A stretch of DNA of 64,000 nucleotides from Candidatus Aenigmatarchaeota archaeon (GCA_016932615.1 JAFGCN010000007.1:99325-163324); one strand, 5' to 3'. Shown: positions 32,862-40,408, counted from the stretch's first letter. Program-made: numbers and translations. The notes: generated by a model from the sequence alone, not told the origin.

Positions 32862-33224
32862 CTATTTCTTGGCTTTCTTTTTGGCGCCTTTCTTAGCAAT
32901 CTCCTTTTTAAGCTCCTTTGATTTCAGTGTAAAAAGCTTGACCTGGCTTTCTATGTAGGCATTTGCAACTGCAACGCCCGCCTTATCGCCTTTTGAGTTT
33001 TTCTCGACCAAGGTCCTGAGCGCCTTAAAATAATCCACCCAGGTATCGGATATTTCCTTGGCGATTTTCAAATTTTCAACGCCGCCTTCCCTTTCAACCT
33101 TGTCTATTGCCTCTATGCTCGCGGAGTAGCTGCTCGAAAAAACGCTATTGCTTGTGGATGCCGGAGGTACACTTACAGAAGGCTTGGGCGCTTTAGCAAC
33201 CTTTGATACTTTTGGCTTTGCCAT
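32862..33224 (-). CDS. Small helical protein, paralogue of the 31.7 kb gene
   Basis: 120 residues from ATG 33224. It has a basic, proline-rich start (MAKPKVSKVAKAPKPSVSVP), a serine-rich linker, two or three helices, and a lysine-rich end (KKEIAKKGAKKKAKK). The helical body is related to that of the 31724-32110 protein. The charged ends could bind nucleic acid or acidic protein. It is divergent from the two-helix membrane protein at 33251 with 26 bases between starts. Confidence 0.6.
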   Translation of the reverse strand: MAKPKVSKVAKAPKPSVSVPPASTSNSVFSSSYSASIEAIDKVEREGGVENLKIAKEISDTWVDYFKALRTLVEKNSKGDKAGVAVANAYIESQVKLFTLKSKELKKEIAKKGAKKKAKK

Positions 33225-33250
33225 AATTATAACAAATACAATCCTAATAT

Positions 33251-33907
33251 ATGGACAAAAAGCCACTCTATTCTAACAGCACAATTGTCCAGAATGCTTA
33301 CGAATCGTCTGGAAAGAGTAGCGCAAAAGAAAGTTCTTCGTATTCAAGCGGCATGTACTCAAAGCTTTCCCCAAAAAAATCCGGAAGCAAAAAATGGGTT
33401 CTTCCTCTTGCAGTCGGGGCTGCCGGCATTGCTTACTCGATAAGCCAGATCCAGGGAATGGACGAAACAATGATTGAAACGCTTAAGCACACCGGAGGGA
33501 TTGACCGTGTGACCTCTGCAGAATACCGGCAGATAATGGAAGCGGCCTCCGACAATATGCAAACAGACGGATCTGACCCCGGGCTTTTGGATAAAGTCCA
33601 GAATGAGCTTGCGGGCACAAAAGTGTCTGTTGCCGAAAAATCTGTCCTTGCCAAGGTAGGAGAAGCCGCAAGCATCATGAATTCCGACCCCGAGGAAGCG
33701 CACAGGATTATTGAAGCGGAAAGGCAGGCGCATCCATACATCTTCCAGGCCAACCCGGAATATAATCTGGTTGACCCAATTTTTACCCAGGAAATGGTTG
33801 AAAAGGTAAGGGCCGCAGGTGCAGGCGGGCTGGTAGGCCTTGCCGGAGCAAGCGCAGCGGCAGGCGCCTATGCTGAATCAAGAACCAAACACAAAAACCC
33901 CCTATAA
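33251..33907 (+). CDS. Two-helix membrane protein with Ser-rich tail, unknown
   Basis: 218 residues. A Ser/Lys-rich N-terminal tail of about 50 residues leads into a first membrane helix (WVLPLAVGAAGIAYSISQI), a soluble domain of about 115 residues, and a second glycine/alanine-rich helix (AGAGGLVGLAGASAAAGAYA), with a short basic C-terminus. Both tails should be cytoplasmic and the middle outside. The same layout recurs in the neighbour at 33952-34560. No family recognised. Confidence 0.6.
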   Translation: MDKKPLYSNSTIVQNAYESSGKSSAKESSSYSSGMYSKLSPKKSGSKKWVLPLAVGAAGIAYSISQIQGMDETMIETLKHTGGIDRVTSAEYRQIMEAASDNMQTDGSDPGLLDKVQNELAGTKVSVAEKSVLAKVGEAASIMNSDPEEAHRIIEAERQAHPYIFQANPEYNLVDPIFTQEMVEKVRAAGAGGLVGLAGASAAAGAYAESRTKHKNPL

Positions 33908-33951
33908 ACCCACGTCCGGCAAACTACCAAAAATAACACCAATGAAAACAC

Positions 33952-34560
33952 TCAGTAAACTTTTGCCTTTGCCCCTACAGAAAACAGTTTTGCATTACTT
34001 TCAATTTTGGAATTCTGGGAAGCATCCGAACGCTCAAGGCACCTTTTGGCCATGCTTCCTCCATACACCAGCCCCAGAAGAGCTCCAATTTTATCAAGAT
34101 TCCCAGTAATCCTCTGCCGAACTATTTCATCCATACCCATTCCCTGTGTGGTTATCACAGTACTGGTACTAATACCTGTACCTTCTGCAGCCCCCGTTGC
34201 AGTTACTGCCTTCTCAGGATCAATGCCCCCCAGATAAGAAGCCAAAGTATCCTGCAAACCTCCCGACTGGTTAGACTCAACGGAAGTTGCAAATGCCCCA
34301 ATAGGATTAATGTATTGAGTTATCATAACAAGAGCATCGGGTATCGCTGTACTCAAATAAGGCAGATTATCGACTACCTCCCCGCCAGCCGCCCCCAAAA
34401 GAGCGCCGGTTATTGCAAGAGCGGGAAGCGCGGTCTGCTTGACAAGGGTCTTATAACCGCACTTCAGGGCGCTGGATACAGAACCGCTAGGGGGTTTTGA
34501 GCCATAAGCCCCTTCATCCGCTGCAGGGGGAGGAGCATAAGAACTGCCGGAATCAGACAT
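33952..34560 (-). CDS. Two-helix membrane protein with Ser/Pro-rich tail, unknown
   Basis: 202 residues. The N-terminal tail MSDSGSSYAPPPAADEGAYG is low complexity. Helix one is TALPALAITGALLGAAGGEV, then about 100 residues rich in Gly, Thr and Ala, then a second hydrophobic segment (LDKIGALLGLVYGGSM) and a basic end. It converges with the 33251 gene and has the same topology, which suggests they act at the same place. Function unknown. Confidence 0.6.
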   Translation of the reverse strand: MSDSGSSYAPPPAADEGAYGSKPPSGSVSSALKCGYKTLVKQTALPALAITGALLGAAGGEVVDNLPYLSTAIPDALVMITQYINPIGAFATSVESNQSGGLQDTLASYLGGIDPEKAVTATGAAEGTGISTSTVITTQGMGMDEIVRQRITGNLDKIGALLGLVYGGSMAKRCLERSDASQNSKIESNAKLFSVGAKAKVY

Positions 34561-34613
34561 AATATCATATCTTAAGGAAAGTATATAGAAATAGTGCCGG
34601 GGAAGGGATTTGA

Positions 34614-34718
34614 ATTCGAGGAAGCCTTATTCTTACCCAATTTCCCAGTAATATGCCTGCGAAGCAGGAATTACTTTCTTTGGAATTGAACACTTTCTTT
34701 CCCTGAAAGAAAGGGCTC
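34614..34718 (-). other. tRNA-Met intron 2 (T-loop 54/55), family intron
   Basis: 105 bases. It opens GAGCCCTTTCTTTC with complement GGGAAAGAAAG, then CCAAAGAAAG and the hairpin TTCCTGCTTCGCAGG. The boundary is ambiguous by one T, so the site could also be 53/54. Confidence 0.8.
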
Positions 34719-34735
34719 ACCCTCGATCTCTGCGT

Positions 34736-34876
34736 TTCTCAAGACAAGTTTAGCGCGAAACTTTCATCGATTTCTCTCAAAGCTCACTAGCTAGCCAACT
34801 TAACGGTAGAATTACCGCGAAGCGGGAAACCGCTTCTTTTGACGTAAAGGACTTTTCTTCGCAAGAAAAGTCTTTT
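34736..34876 (-). other. tRNA-Met intron 1 (anticodon loop 37/38), family intron
   Basis: 141 bases. It begins AAAAGACTTTTCTTGCG with complement GAAGAAAAGTCC, then ACGTCAAAAGAAGC, then the hairpin CCCGCTTCGCGG. The remaining 75 bases form an extra arm absent from the shorter members. Confidence 0.8.
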
Positions 34877-34935
34877 TATGAGCGCAGCGCCTTAACCGCT
34901 TGGCCACCCCGGCATAATTTGCTATACGAAAAAGA

Positions 34936-35502
34936 TTAACATATATTTGCCTTCTCAAGGTCCCTTATAAACCCGCATTTTGTCTCGTCAAAGCCGCTTC
35001 GAAGCATTGCTATTGTGTCCTCAGAGAACTCCTTATGGTAGAGAGGGTCAAAAAACAGGGACAGGTTCGTAAAAAACGAGTGGTAGACCGAGAAAAGCTG
35101 GTTGAATTGGTAGCCCATGCGCGGGCTTTTGAGGCAGAGGTAAAAGGCAAGATTGTCCCAGATGTAAGCGCAGTCAAAGACAAACCTCTGGCATACTTTT
35201 GAGCTGTCATAGCCGCCATCAGTGTTTGAAAGCTCTGAAAGTATCTTGGACATAACGTCAAAGAGAAGGTAAAACCTATCATAAACCTGGGGGTCTTTTG
35301 CCTTAGGTATCTCGCTTGAAATAGCCCGGGAGATTGAATTGAGATAGTTTACCCTCTGCTCGATATCCCCAAAAGGATATATCCTACAGTGCCACTTGTC
35401 TCCTACCCGCTCACACCTTACGCTTCGGGACATCGAGCTTAACGCCTCGAAATAGTTCTCAAGAAACTCATCGATAAGCCCCAAAGCATCGGTCTTCATC
35501 AT
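34936..35502 (-). CDS. Hypothetical helical protein
   Basis: 188 residues, soluble, mainly helical. It starts MMKTDALGLIDEFLENYFEA and contains a CERVGDKWHCRIYPFGDIEQ segment with two cysteines and FVFDCAYIWDNLAFYLCLKS in the middle. No catalytic motif or known family. It sits directly upstream of tRNA-Met on the same strand and downstream of the tandem HIT gene, 3 bases apart, so it is probably in that operon. Confidence 0.6.
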   Translation of the reverse strand: MMKTDALGLIDEFLENYFEALSSMSRSVRCERVGDKWHCRIYPFGDIEQRVNYLNSISRAISSEIPKAKDPQVYDRFYLLFDVMSKILSELSNTDGGYDSSKVCQRFVFDCAYIWDNLAFYLCLKSPRMGYQFNQLFSVYHSFFTNLSLFFDPLYHKEFSEDTIAMLRSGFDETKCGFIRDLEKANIC

Positions 35503-35505
35503 AAT

Positions 35506-36543
35506 CTACACATTCTTTACTTCGCTTATATTAAAAACGTCATCCTGATGCGCAAGATTAAACTCCTGCCATTCCCTCTCGGGGCTTTTCCGGCTCTTCG
35601 GCTTTGGCGAGGATCTTTCGGGCGGTTTTTCTTCCCCCCGTCCATCCTTTTTCTCCCCACTTCCCTTACCAGAGCCCATCTCGAAACGCACCTTTTCGGC
35701 AATCTTGTCTAGCTCACTAGGGTCTGCAGGGGCAGGGTTCCACATAAAATTGAGTCCATCTCCCTCAACTCTTGGAAAAACGTCAATACAGAAGCTCTTC
35801 TCAGTATTGCCGGCAATTATGTTCGTGCCTTGCGCTTTGAGTGCTTCAAAAGCGGCAGTTGCGGCAAAGCTTGCAACATAAAACAGGTGGACTGCTTCAG
35901 AGTCGGACAGTTCCCCGACTTTGGCAACCTCTCCCTTCGCATAAACTTTCACGTGGCCAAGCGCACCCTTGCACATAATCGCCAAGGCCGCAGTATCGTC
36001 ATAGATAACTTTAGTGTCTGCATACCGCGGTATGGGGTCGCTTTTTGCTTCCAAACCTGGCTTTAGGCCTGGATTTCGCTTGAAGTGGTTCTGGATCATT
36101 ATCGGCAGGTTATGGGAGAATATTTCAAATATTTCCTGAAGCTTTGCCGGGTCCGGAACGATTTCGGGAACTCTAAAGCCGCCTCCCTCCGGGCTTGGAA
36201 TCAGGTGAACCATAAAATGCTGCGACTGCTGGCCCGCCACTGCGCCGTTTGCAATGAAAATATCCAGATTCGGAGCGCCGGTTGCCCTTGCAGAAGCACC
36301 GCCCAGATTTTTTGCTACAGTAAACAGCCGGGCAAATGTTTCGACAGGAACCATTGGCAGAATCGGATAATGCTCCTTTGGCATAAGGAGAGTATGCCCC
36401 GGTGCCTTGGGGTTTATGTCAAGGACACCTACAAAGAGGTCGTCTTCATAAACCTTCCTGGAAGGGATCTCTCCAGACACTATTTTGCAAAAAGGGCAGG
36501 CCCCCCGGGCATCTTCGGCGCTTCTTGGCTGTTCTTCAGGCAT
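35506..36543 (-). CDS. Tandem HIT-domain protein with altered catalytic histidines
   Basis: 345 residues with two HIT-like domains and a charged C-terminal tail. Domain 1 has CPFCKIVSGEIPSRKVYED (zinc-type start), PGHTLLMPKEHY and GQQSQHFMVHLIP: against the family HxHxH, the middle, nucleophilic histidine is Met. Domain 2 (about 175-285) has GALGHVKVYAKG and SFCIDVFPRVEGDGLNFMW, where the triad reads S-C-D. So neither domain keeps the nucleotidyl-histidine residue. A nucleotide-binding, non-hydrolytic role is inferred. The adjacent 36.6 kb gene encodes an intact HIT enzyme. Confidence 0.75.
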   Translation of the reverse strand: MPEEQPRSAEDARGACPFCKIVSGEIPSRKVYEDDLFVGVLDINPKAPGHTLLMPKEHYPILPMVPVETFARLFTVAKNLGGASARATGAPNLDIFIANGAVAGQQSQHFMVHLIPSPEGGGFRVPEIVPDPAKLQEIFEIFSHNLPIMIQNHFKRNPGLKPGLEAKSDPIPRYADTKVIYDDTAALAIMCKGALGHVKVYAKGEVAKVGELSDSEAVHLFYVASFAATAAFEALKAQGTNIIAGNTEKSFCIDVFPRVEGDGLNFMWNPAPADPSELDKIAEKVRFEMGSGKGSGEKKDGRGEEKPPERSSPKPKSRKSPEREWQEFNLAHQDDVFNISEVKNV

Positions 36544-36569
36544 AATTAAAATGGATTAAGAGTAACTAT

Positions 36570-36998
36570 TCAGGGCGGGCTTTTTTGCGAAAATGCGCGG
36601 ATTTTTTCGGCAATTTGGGGCAGGTCTTCCTTACGAAAGGGCATTTTAACGATTGCCTGAACCGACTCTCCGCCATCACCAGCATAACGGGGAATTATAT
36701 GGAAATGGACGTGCTGGACCTCCTGGCCGGCAATCTTTCCAACATTTGCCCCGATATTGCAAGCATCAGTCCCCATAGCAGACATCACCTGGCTTGAAAG
36801 AGAATAGATAAATCCAAAGTATCCTTCCGCTTCGGAAAGGGGCATATCCAGCAGGGAAGCATAATGCTTTTTCGGAATTATCACAGTGTGCCCCCTGGAA
36901 GAAGGGCTGATGTCAAGAAACGCAAGAAACCTCCCATCCTCGGCCACCTTCAGGGCAGGGATTTTTCCCGAAATAATGCTGCAAAACAGGCAGTCCAT
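36570..36998 (-). CDS. HIT-family nucleotide hydrolase
   Basis: 142 residues. It starts MDCLFCSIISGKIPALKVAE (the zinc-binding CxxC and first strand), then GHTVIIPKKHYASLLDMP, and the full active-site motif GQEVQHVHFHIIPRYAGDGG (HxHxHxx). This is the HINT/Fhit-like hydrolase acting on nucleoside phosphoramidates or dinucleoside polyphosphates. Intact, in contrast to its tandem neighbour. Confidence 0.92.
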   Translation of the reverse strand: MDCLFCSIISGKIPALKVAEDGRFLAFLDISPSSRGHTVIIPKKHYASLLDMPLSEAEGYFGFIYSLSSQVMSAMGTDACNIGANVGKIAGQEVQHVHFHIIPRYAGDGGESVQAIVKMPFRKEDLPQIAEKIRAFSQKSPP

Positions 36999-37023
36999 AA
37001 TAAATCACAAGCCAAATAAAACA

Positions 37024-37155
37024 TCACCTTGCTAGAATTGTCTTGGTTTCGCCGATTCGGTCTTTCATTAGTATCCTGAAACCGCAGGTCGGGCAGATTA
37101 CGCTCTCTTCAATTTTTTCTACTTTGCCCTTACATTTTACGCATGTATATCCCAT
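37024..37155 (-). CDS. rpoP: RNA polymerase subunit P (Rpb12-like)
   Basis: 43 residues: MGYTCVKCKGKVEKIEESVI, then CPTCGFRILMKDR and a basic end. The two CxxC pairs form the RpoP zinc ribbon, and (C)PxCGxRIL is the family signature. It binds at the polymerase assembly platform with RpoD and RpoL. Its ATG overlaps the sepF stop (TAATG). Confidence 0.9.
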   Translation of the reverse strand: MGYTCVKCKGKVEKIEESVICPTCGFRILMKDRIGETKTILAR

Positions 37156-37511
37156 TATTCTTTAATCCTTGAAACCATTACGTTGGGAGGACAAACGATG
37201 AGGATTGACTGAGGCCCCATTACTATATCCCCGTTTATCGCCGTAACCGTCTTCTTTATCCTTTCGATTGACCTTTTAAGCTCGCCTACATCCTTGTTTT
37301 TCATTTCGAGTGTCTCCGCCAAAACTATGCTTCCTTCCCGGATGTACTTCAGAATCTTTTCACAATCCCGAAATTCGGTCAATTTTTCTATCCTAATCCG
37401 GATTTTTCCAGACTGCTGCCTTGGCTCCTCGATAATGCTGTCCAAATCAATATATTCATCGCTGTCTGACTCCTGGCGTGATGGCCTACCAAAGATTCGA
37501 TCAAATACCAT
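37155..37511 (-). CDS. sepF: SepF-like cell-division protein
   Basis: 118 residues. An N-terminal MVFDRIFGRPSRQESDSDEY may be the short membrane-targeting helix. The core IRIEKLTEFRDCEKILKYIR, GSIVLAETLEMK, LKRSIERIKKTVTAINGDIV and GPQSILIVCP is the SepF/DUF552 fold. In archaea SepF ties FtsZ to the membrane; ftsZ is at 10 kb. It is coupled to rpoP by one-base overlap. Confidence 0.88.
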   Translation of the reverse strand: MVFDRIFGRPSRQESDSDEYIDLDSIIEEPRQQSGKIRIRIEKLTEFRDCEKILKYIREGSIVLAETLEMKNKDVGELKRSIERIKKTVTAINGDIVMGPQSILIVCPPNVMVSRIKE

Positions 37512-37605
37512 AACTATACTTAAATATATAAATATCCCCTTCTGGTGGGCTTATTCAGAGTGGGCCAGTGGCTTGAAAATATATACTATATTGGCTATAC
37601 TAATT

Positions 37606-38208
37606 ATGGAGATTTTCAGGCGGAGTTGGGGTGTCATCTCAGACCCCAGCCGGTTCTTCAGCAAAATAAAGAAGGAAAAGGGGCTCAAGAAGGCGTTTAC
37701 TTACTTTTTTGTATTGTCCCTGTTTGGAACCGTCATGTCTTTTGCCGCAAATGAAATGCTTCTTGACTATGTTTACGGGCCGCTAATGAATGCTTATGGA
37801 TTCTCAGCCCCCCAGCAGGAAGTTTCACAGCAGATTGTGGGCACCTGGTACGCAATAATGTTTTTCTCAGGCCTGCTCATAAGCTTTCTAATGGCAGGGC
37901 TAATCCACCTCTGGATTATGCTTTTTGGAGGCAAAGAGGAATATGAAAAGACCTATCAGATATATGCTTACTCTAAGACTCCCAGCTTTCTTTTCGGCTG
38001 GATTCCATTTTTTTCAGTACTTGCTGAGGCGTACCACGTCGTTCTTTTAATTGCCGGGACGCATAAAATTCAAGGAATCGAAAGGAACCGGGCAATCTGG
38101 ATGTTTGCTGTGCCTTACCTCATATACATTGCAGTTTCGATAATCTTTCTCATGCAGTTCATGAACTCTGACGCTATGAGCGTATTTTTGACCAATTCGA
38201 CAATTTAA
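37606..38208 (+). CDS. Yip1-family membrane protein
   Basis: 200 residues from ATG 37606, which follows a TATA-like AATATATACTATATT. The N-terminal DPSRFFSKIKKEKGLKKAFT is the typical cytoplasmic start of Yip1-domain proteins, followed by five membrane helices. EKTYQIYAYSKTPSFLFGWI and AIWMFAVPYLIYIAV match conserved Yip1 positions. Function in archaea is not established. Confidence 0.8.
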   Translation: MEIFRRSWGVISDPSRFFSKIKKEKGLKKAFTYFFVLSLFGTVMSFAANEMLLDYVYGPLMNAYGFSAPQQEVSQQIVGTWYAIMFFSGLLISFLMAGLIHLWIMLFGGKEEYEKTYQIYAYSKTPSFLFGWIPFFSVLAEAYHVVLLIAGTHKIQGIERNRAIWMFAVPYLIYIAVSIIFLMQFMNSDAMSVFLTNSTI

Positions 38209-38808
38209 CTAAATGTTCTCTCCCTCCAGCAACTCACGCCTTAAATAGGCCTCTAGGGTACGATAAAGCACATCTGCAGAAGCTCCCATCCCATGAAAAT
38301 GACACCTTCTTTGGCTTCCATTTGCCTCAACTGAAGCGATGGCCTCCCCTCTAAAATTTCCGCCATCGTGGTAATTGCCTAGCCAAATGAGACCCCTGGA
38401 AATAAAACTATCCCCCTCAGGCATGAGAAATGGCCTGCCCGAATAAATGAAAGAATAAACGCCTGGATCAGAGAAGCCCTGATTTCCAAGTTGGATTGAT
38501 GACTCCGAACTCTTCTCTCCAGGAAAAATATGGAGACCCTCTACAGGAAATATCCCCAGATATAAGCTTCCCATTACAACAGGTTTAATCCTGTCTGAAT
38601 TGTAATAAACTCCAAAGTTTGATTCATGTCTTTTGCCATCAGCCAGAAGCGGCACAGCTATTTGCTCAAAAAAATTTTGGGTGGAAAAATCTACATAATC
38701 TCCATTTCTTATCCTTACCCAAGAACCGCTATAACTTGCGCCATAGTCCATCAGATCCAATAGACTTTGGAGCAAATCCTTTGGTCTGATTACTTTTTCA
38801 AATGCCAT
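38209..38808 (-). CDS. Hypothetical protein
   Basis: 199 residues, soluble and beta-rich (for example VYYNSDRIKPVVMGSLYLGI and GVYSFIYSGRPFLMPEGDSF). No recognised domain, signal peptide or membrane helix. Its stop codon directly abuts that of the convergent Yip1 gene. Codon use is more AT-rich than the housekeeping neighbours, like other orphan genes of the window. Confidence 0.6.
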   Translation of the reverse strand: MAFEKVIRPKDLLQSLLDLMDYGASYSGSWVRIRNGDYVDFSTQNFFEQIAVPLLADGKRHESNFGVYYNSDRIKPVVMGSLYLGIFPVEGLHIFPGEKSSESSIQLGNQGFSDPGVYSFIYSGRPFLMPEGDSFISRGLIWLGNYHDGGNFRGEAIASVEANGSQRRCHFHGMGASADVLYRTLEAYLRRELLEGENI

Positions 38809-38866
38809 AAGAATACCCCAAAATATACGTTTAGGTAGTTATTTCCTAATGCCCAAATTTTTAATA

Positions 38867-38886
38867 CGCTGGGGCCGGGATTCGAT
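38867..38886 (-). pseudogene. Duplicated 3' end of tRNA-Ser(GCT)
   Basis: ATCGAATCCCGGCCCCAGCG on the minus strand is identical to the last 19 bases of the tRNA-Ser(GCT) gene plus one intron base. The identity spans 22 bases (38865-38886 against 38976-38997), starting right at the T-loop intron junction. It could be an attachment-site scar or a decayed second copy of the tRNA. Confidence 0.65.
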
Positions 38887-38977
38887 GAAACCCTTTAAGG
38901 GCTAATTTGGTCAAAAGGTCTTCACCCCAAAGCAGGCAAAACATAAGCTTTCCGCAAAAATAACCCTTTTTGAGCTA

Positions 38978-39154
38978 CGCTGGGGCCGGGATTCGATACC
39001 GGAAATTACAGCCAAATTGCAGACCATTTCGCGAAGCGGAATAGTTTTTCTTTTGACGTTAAGGACTTTTCTTTCATAAAGAAAGGTCTTTACCCGGGCT
39101 CCCAAAGGGAACATGCTTAGCAGGCATGCGCCTTAACCGCTCGGCCACCCCAGC
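38978..39154 (-). tRNA. tRNA-Ser(GCT) with a T-loop intron
   Basis: The acceptor GCTGGGG (39154-39148) pairs with CCCCAGC (38985-38979), and G73 is at 38978. The D-arm is GCC/GGC. The anticodon arm CATGC-CTGCTAA-GCATG is uninterrupted, with anticodon GCT. The class II variable arm is TCCCTTTGGGA. The T-stem CCGGG (39097-39093) pairs with CCCGG, and a 95-base intron splits the T-loop after T54. The mature length is 82 nt. Confidence 0.92.
38997..39091 (-). other. tRNA-Ser(GCT) intron (T-loop 54/55), family intron
   Basis: 95 bases. It begins AAAGACCTTTCTTTATG with complement GAAAGAAAAGTCC, then AACGTCAAAAGAAA, then a TTCCGCTTCGCGAA hairpin. It is closest to tRNA-Met intron 1, sharing ACGTCAAAAGAA. 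Confidence 0.85.
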
Positions 39155-39196
39155 ATAACCTAATTAAGGCAAAATAATTATATCCCTAGCTTAGTT

Positions 39197-40408
39197 ATGG
39201 CAGAACTCCTGAAGTTCGAAGATTTCAGCTACAGGGGGAAGACAGTCGGTCTTAGGGTTGACCTCAACCTCCCCTATGACCCAAAAACGAAAACCATTTC
39301 AGAAACCCCCCGGCTCATCGACCACGCAAAGACCATAAAACACCTCTCTGAAAGCGGCGCTAAAGTCATTTTGCTGGCGCACCAAGGGAGAAAGGGTGAC
39401 GAGGACTTCATTTCCCTCGAAGACCACGCAAATCTTCTTGAAAAGCACCTCAGCCAGCCCGTCAGGTTCATAAAGCTTGACTCAGACTTCTCAGGCATAA
39501 GGGAGCTTAAGGAAGGTGAAGTTGCGCTTCTTGACAATGTGCGAAGCTTCGACGACGAAACAAAAGAACTTTCATCAGAGGAGCACGCAAAAAGCGCCCT
39601 TCCTTCAAAGCTGGCTCCCCTTCTCGACTGCTTCATCCTCGATGCTTTCTCGGTTGCACACAGGGCTCACGCAAGCGTAGTCGGATTTTCAACGCTTATC
39701 CCTTCAATTGCAGGGCCGGTTTTCTACAAGGAGTACGAATTCCTGGAAAGGTTCCTGCGGGAAATACAGTTTTCGAAAAATGATGTGGTCGTGCTTGGCG
39801 GGGCAAAGCCAACCGAGCCGATAAACCTGATAAACCGGCTTTACGGAAAAGGAATCGAAACCGTCCTGACGACAGGCGTCATTTCTCTCCTGATACTGAT
39901 GTCACGCGGCTACAAGCTGGGAAAAAGCGAAGAGTTTTTAAAAGAAAAAAAGTACCTAGACTACCTGAAAGACATTGCCCCATTTGCAAAGGAAGAAAGT
40001 ATTCTCTACCCCGTTGACGTCGCAGTTGAAAGAAACGGAAAGCGCGCCGAGATTGAAATAAAAGACCTGCCCGTGGAAGAGCCAATACTTGACATCGGAA
40101 GCAAGACAATAGCCCTCTACTCGAAAATAATTTCCGAGGCAAATGTTGTTTGCATGAAAGGGCCTGCGGGAACTTATGAAAGGGCGGGCTTTGAAGAGGG
40201 GACAAAAAAACTCTTCGAGGCGATTGCTGACTCTGAGTGCATTTCCCTCATCGGGGGCGGAAACTCCATTGACTGCCTGGAAAAGCTCAAAATTGACCCC
40301 GCTGCGTTCACTTACATAAGCTTAAGCGGGGGGGCATTTGTCGAATTCCTCAGCGGAACCGAGCTTCCTGGGATAGCTGCGCTAAAGGAAAGCTGCAGGA
40401 AGTTCTAA
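39197..40408 (+). CDS. pgk: Phosphoglycerate kinase
   Basis: 403 residues, archaeal type. The N-terminal substrate motif GKTVGLRVDLNLPYDPK, ETPRLIDHAKTIKHLSESGA, LLAHQGRKGD, LLDNVRSF, FILDAFSVAHRAHASVVGF (the substrate-binding His-Arg), then the ATP side VLGGAKPTEP and the C-terminal SLIGGGNSIDC are all present. It transfers phosphate between 1,3-bisphosphoglycerate and ADP. A TATA-like AATTATATCC lies about 20 bases before the ATG. Confidence 0.95.
   Translation: MAELLKFEDFSYRGKTVGLRVDLNLPYDPKTKTISETPRLIDHAKTIKHLSESGAKVILLAHQGRKGDEDFISLEDHANLLEKHLSQPVRFIKLDSDFSGIRELKEGEVALLDNVRSFDDETKELSSEEHAKSALPSKLAPLLDCFILDAFSVAHRAHASVVGFSTLIPSIAGPVFYKEYEFLERFLREIQFSKNDVVVLGGAKPTEPINLINRLYGKGIETVLTTGVISLLILMSRGYKLGKSEEFLKEKKYLDYLKDIAPFAKEESILYPVDVAVERNGKRAEIEIKDLPVEEPILDIGSKTIALYSKIISEANVVCMKGPAGTYERAGFEEGTKKLFEAIADSECISLIGGGNSIDCLEKLKIDPAAFTYISLSGGAFVEFLSGTELPGIAALKESCRKF

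Larger units (their letters stand above)
34595..34913 (-). tRNA. Elongator tRNA-Met(CAT) with two introns
   Basis: The acceptor GCCGGGG (34913-34907) pairs with CCCCGGC (34602-34596), and A73 is at 34595. The D-arm is GCC/GGC. The anticodon stem CTGCG (34887-34883) pairs with CGCAG (34734-34730), and the loop CTCATAA gives CAT. The variable loop AGATC is short. The T-stem GAGGG (34724-34720) pairs with CCCTT, and TTCAAAT spans the second intron. Introns of 141 and 105 bases leave 73 nt. GCCGGGGTGGC and CTCATAA are typical of archaeal elongator Met tRNA. Confidence 0.9.

Noticed and set aside
31724-33224. Toxin-antitoxin interpretation of the small overlapping genes
   Set aside because: No toxin fold or catalytic residues can be seen; size and overlap alone are not enough.
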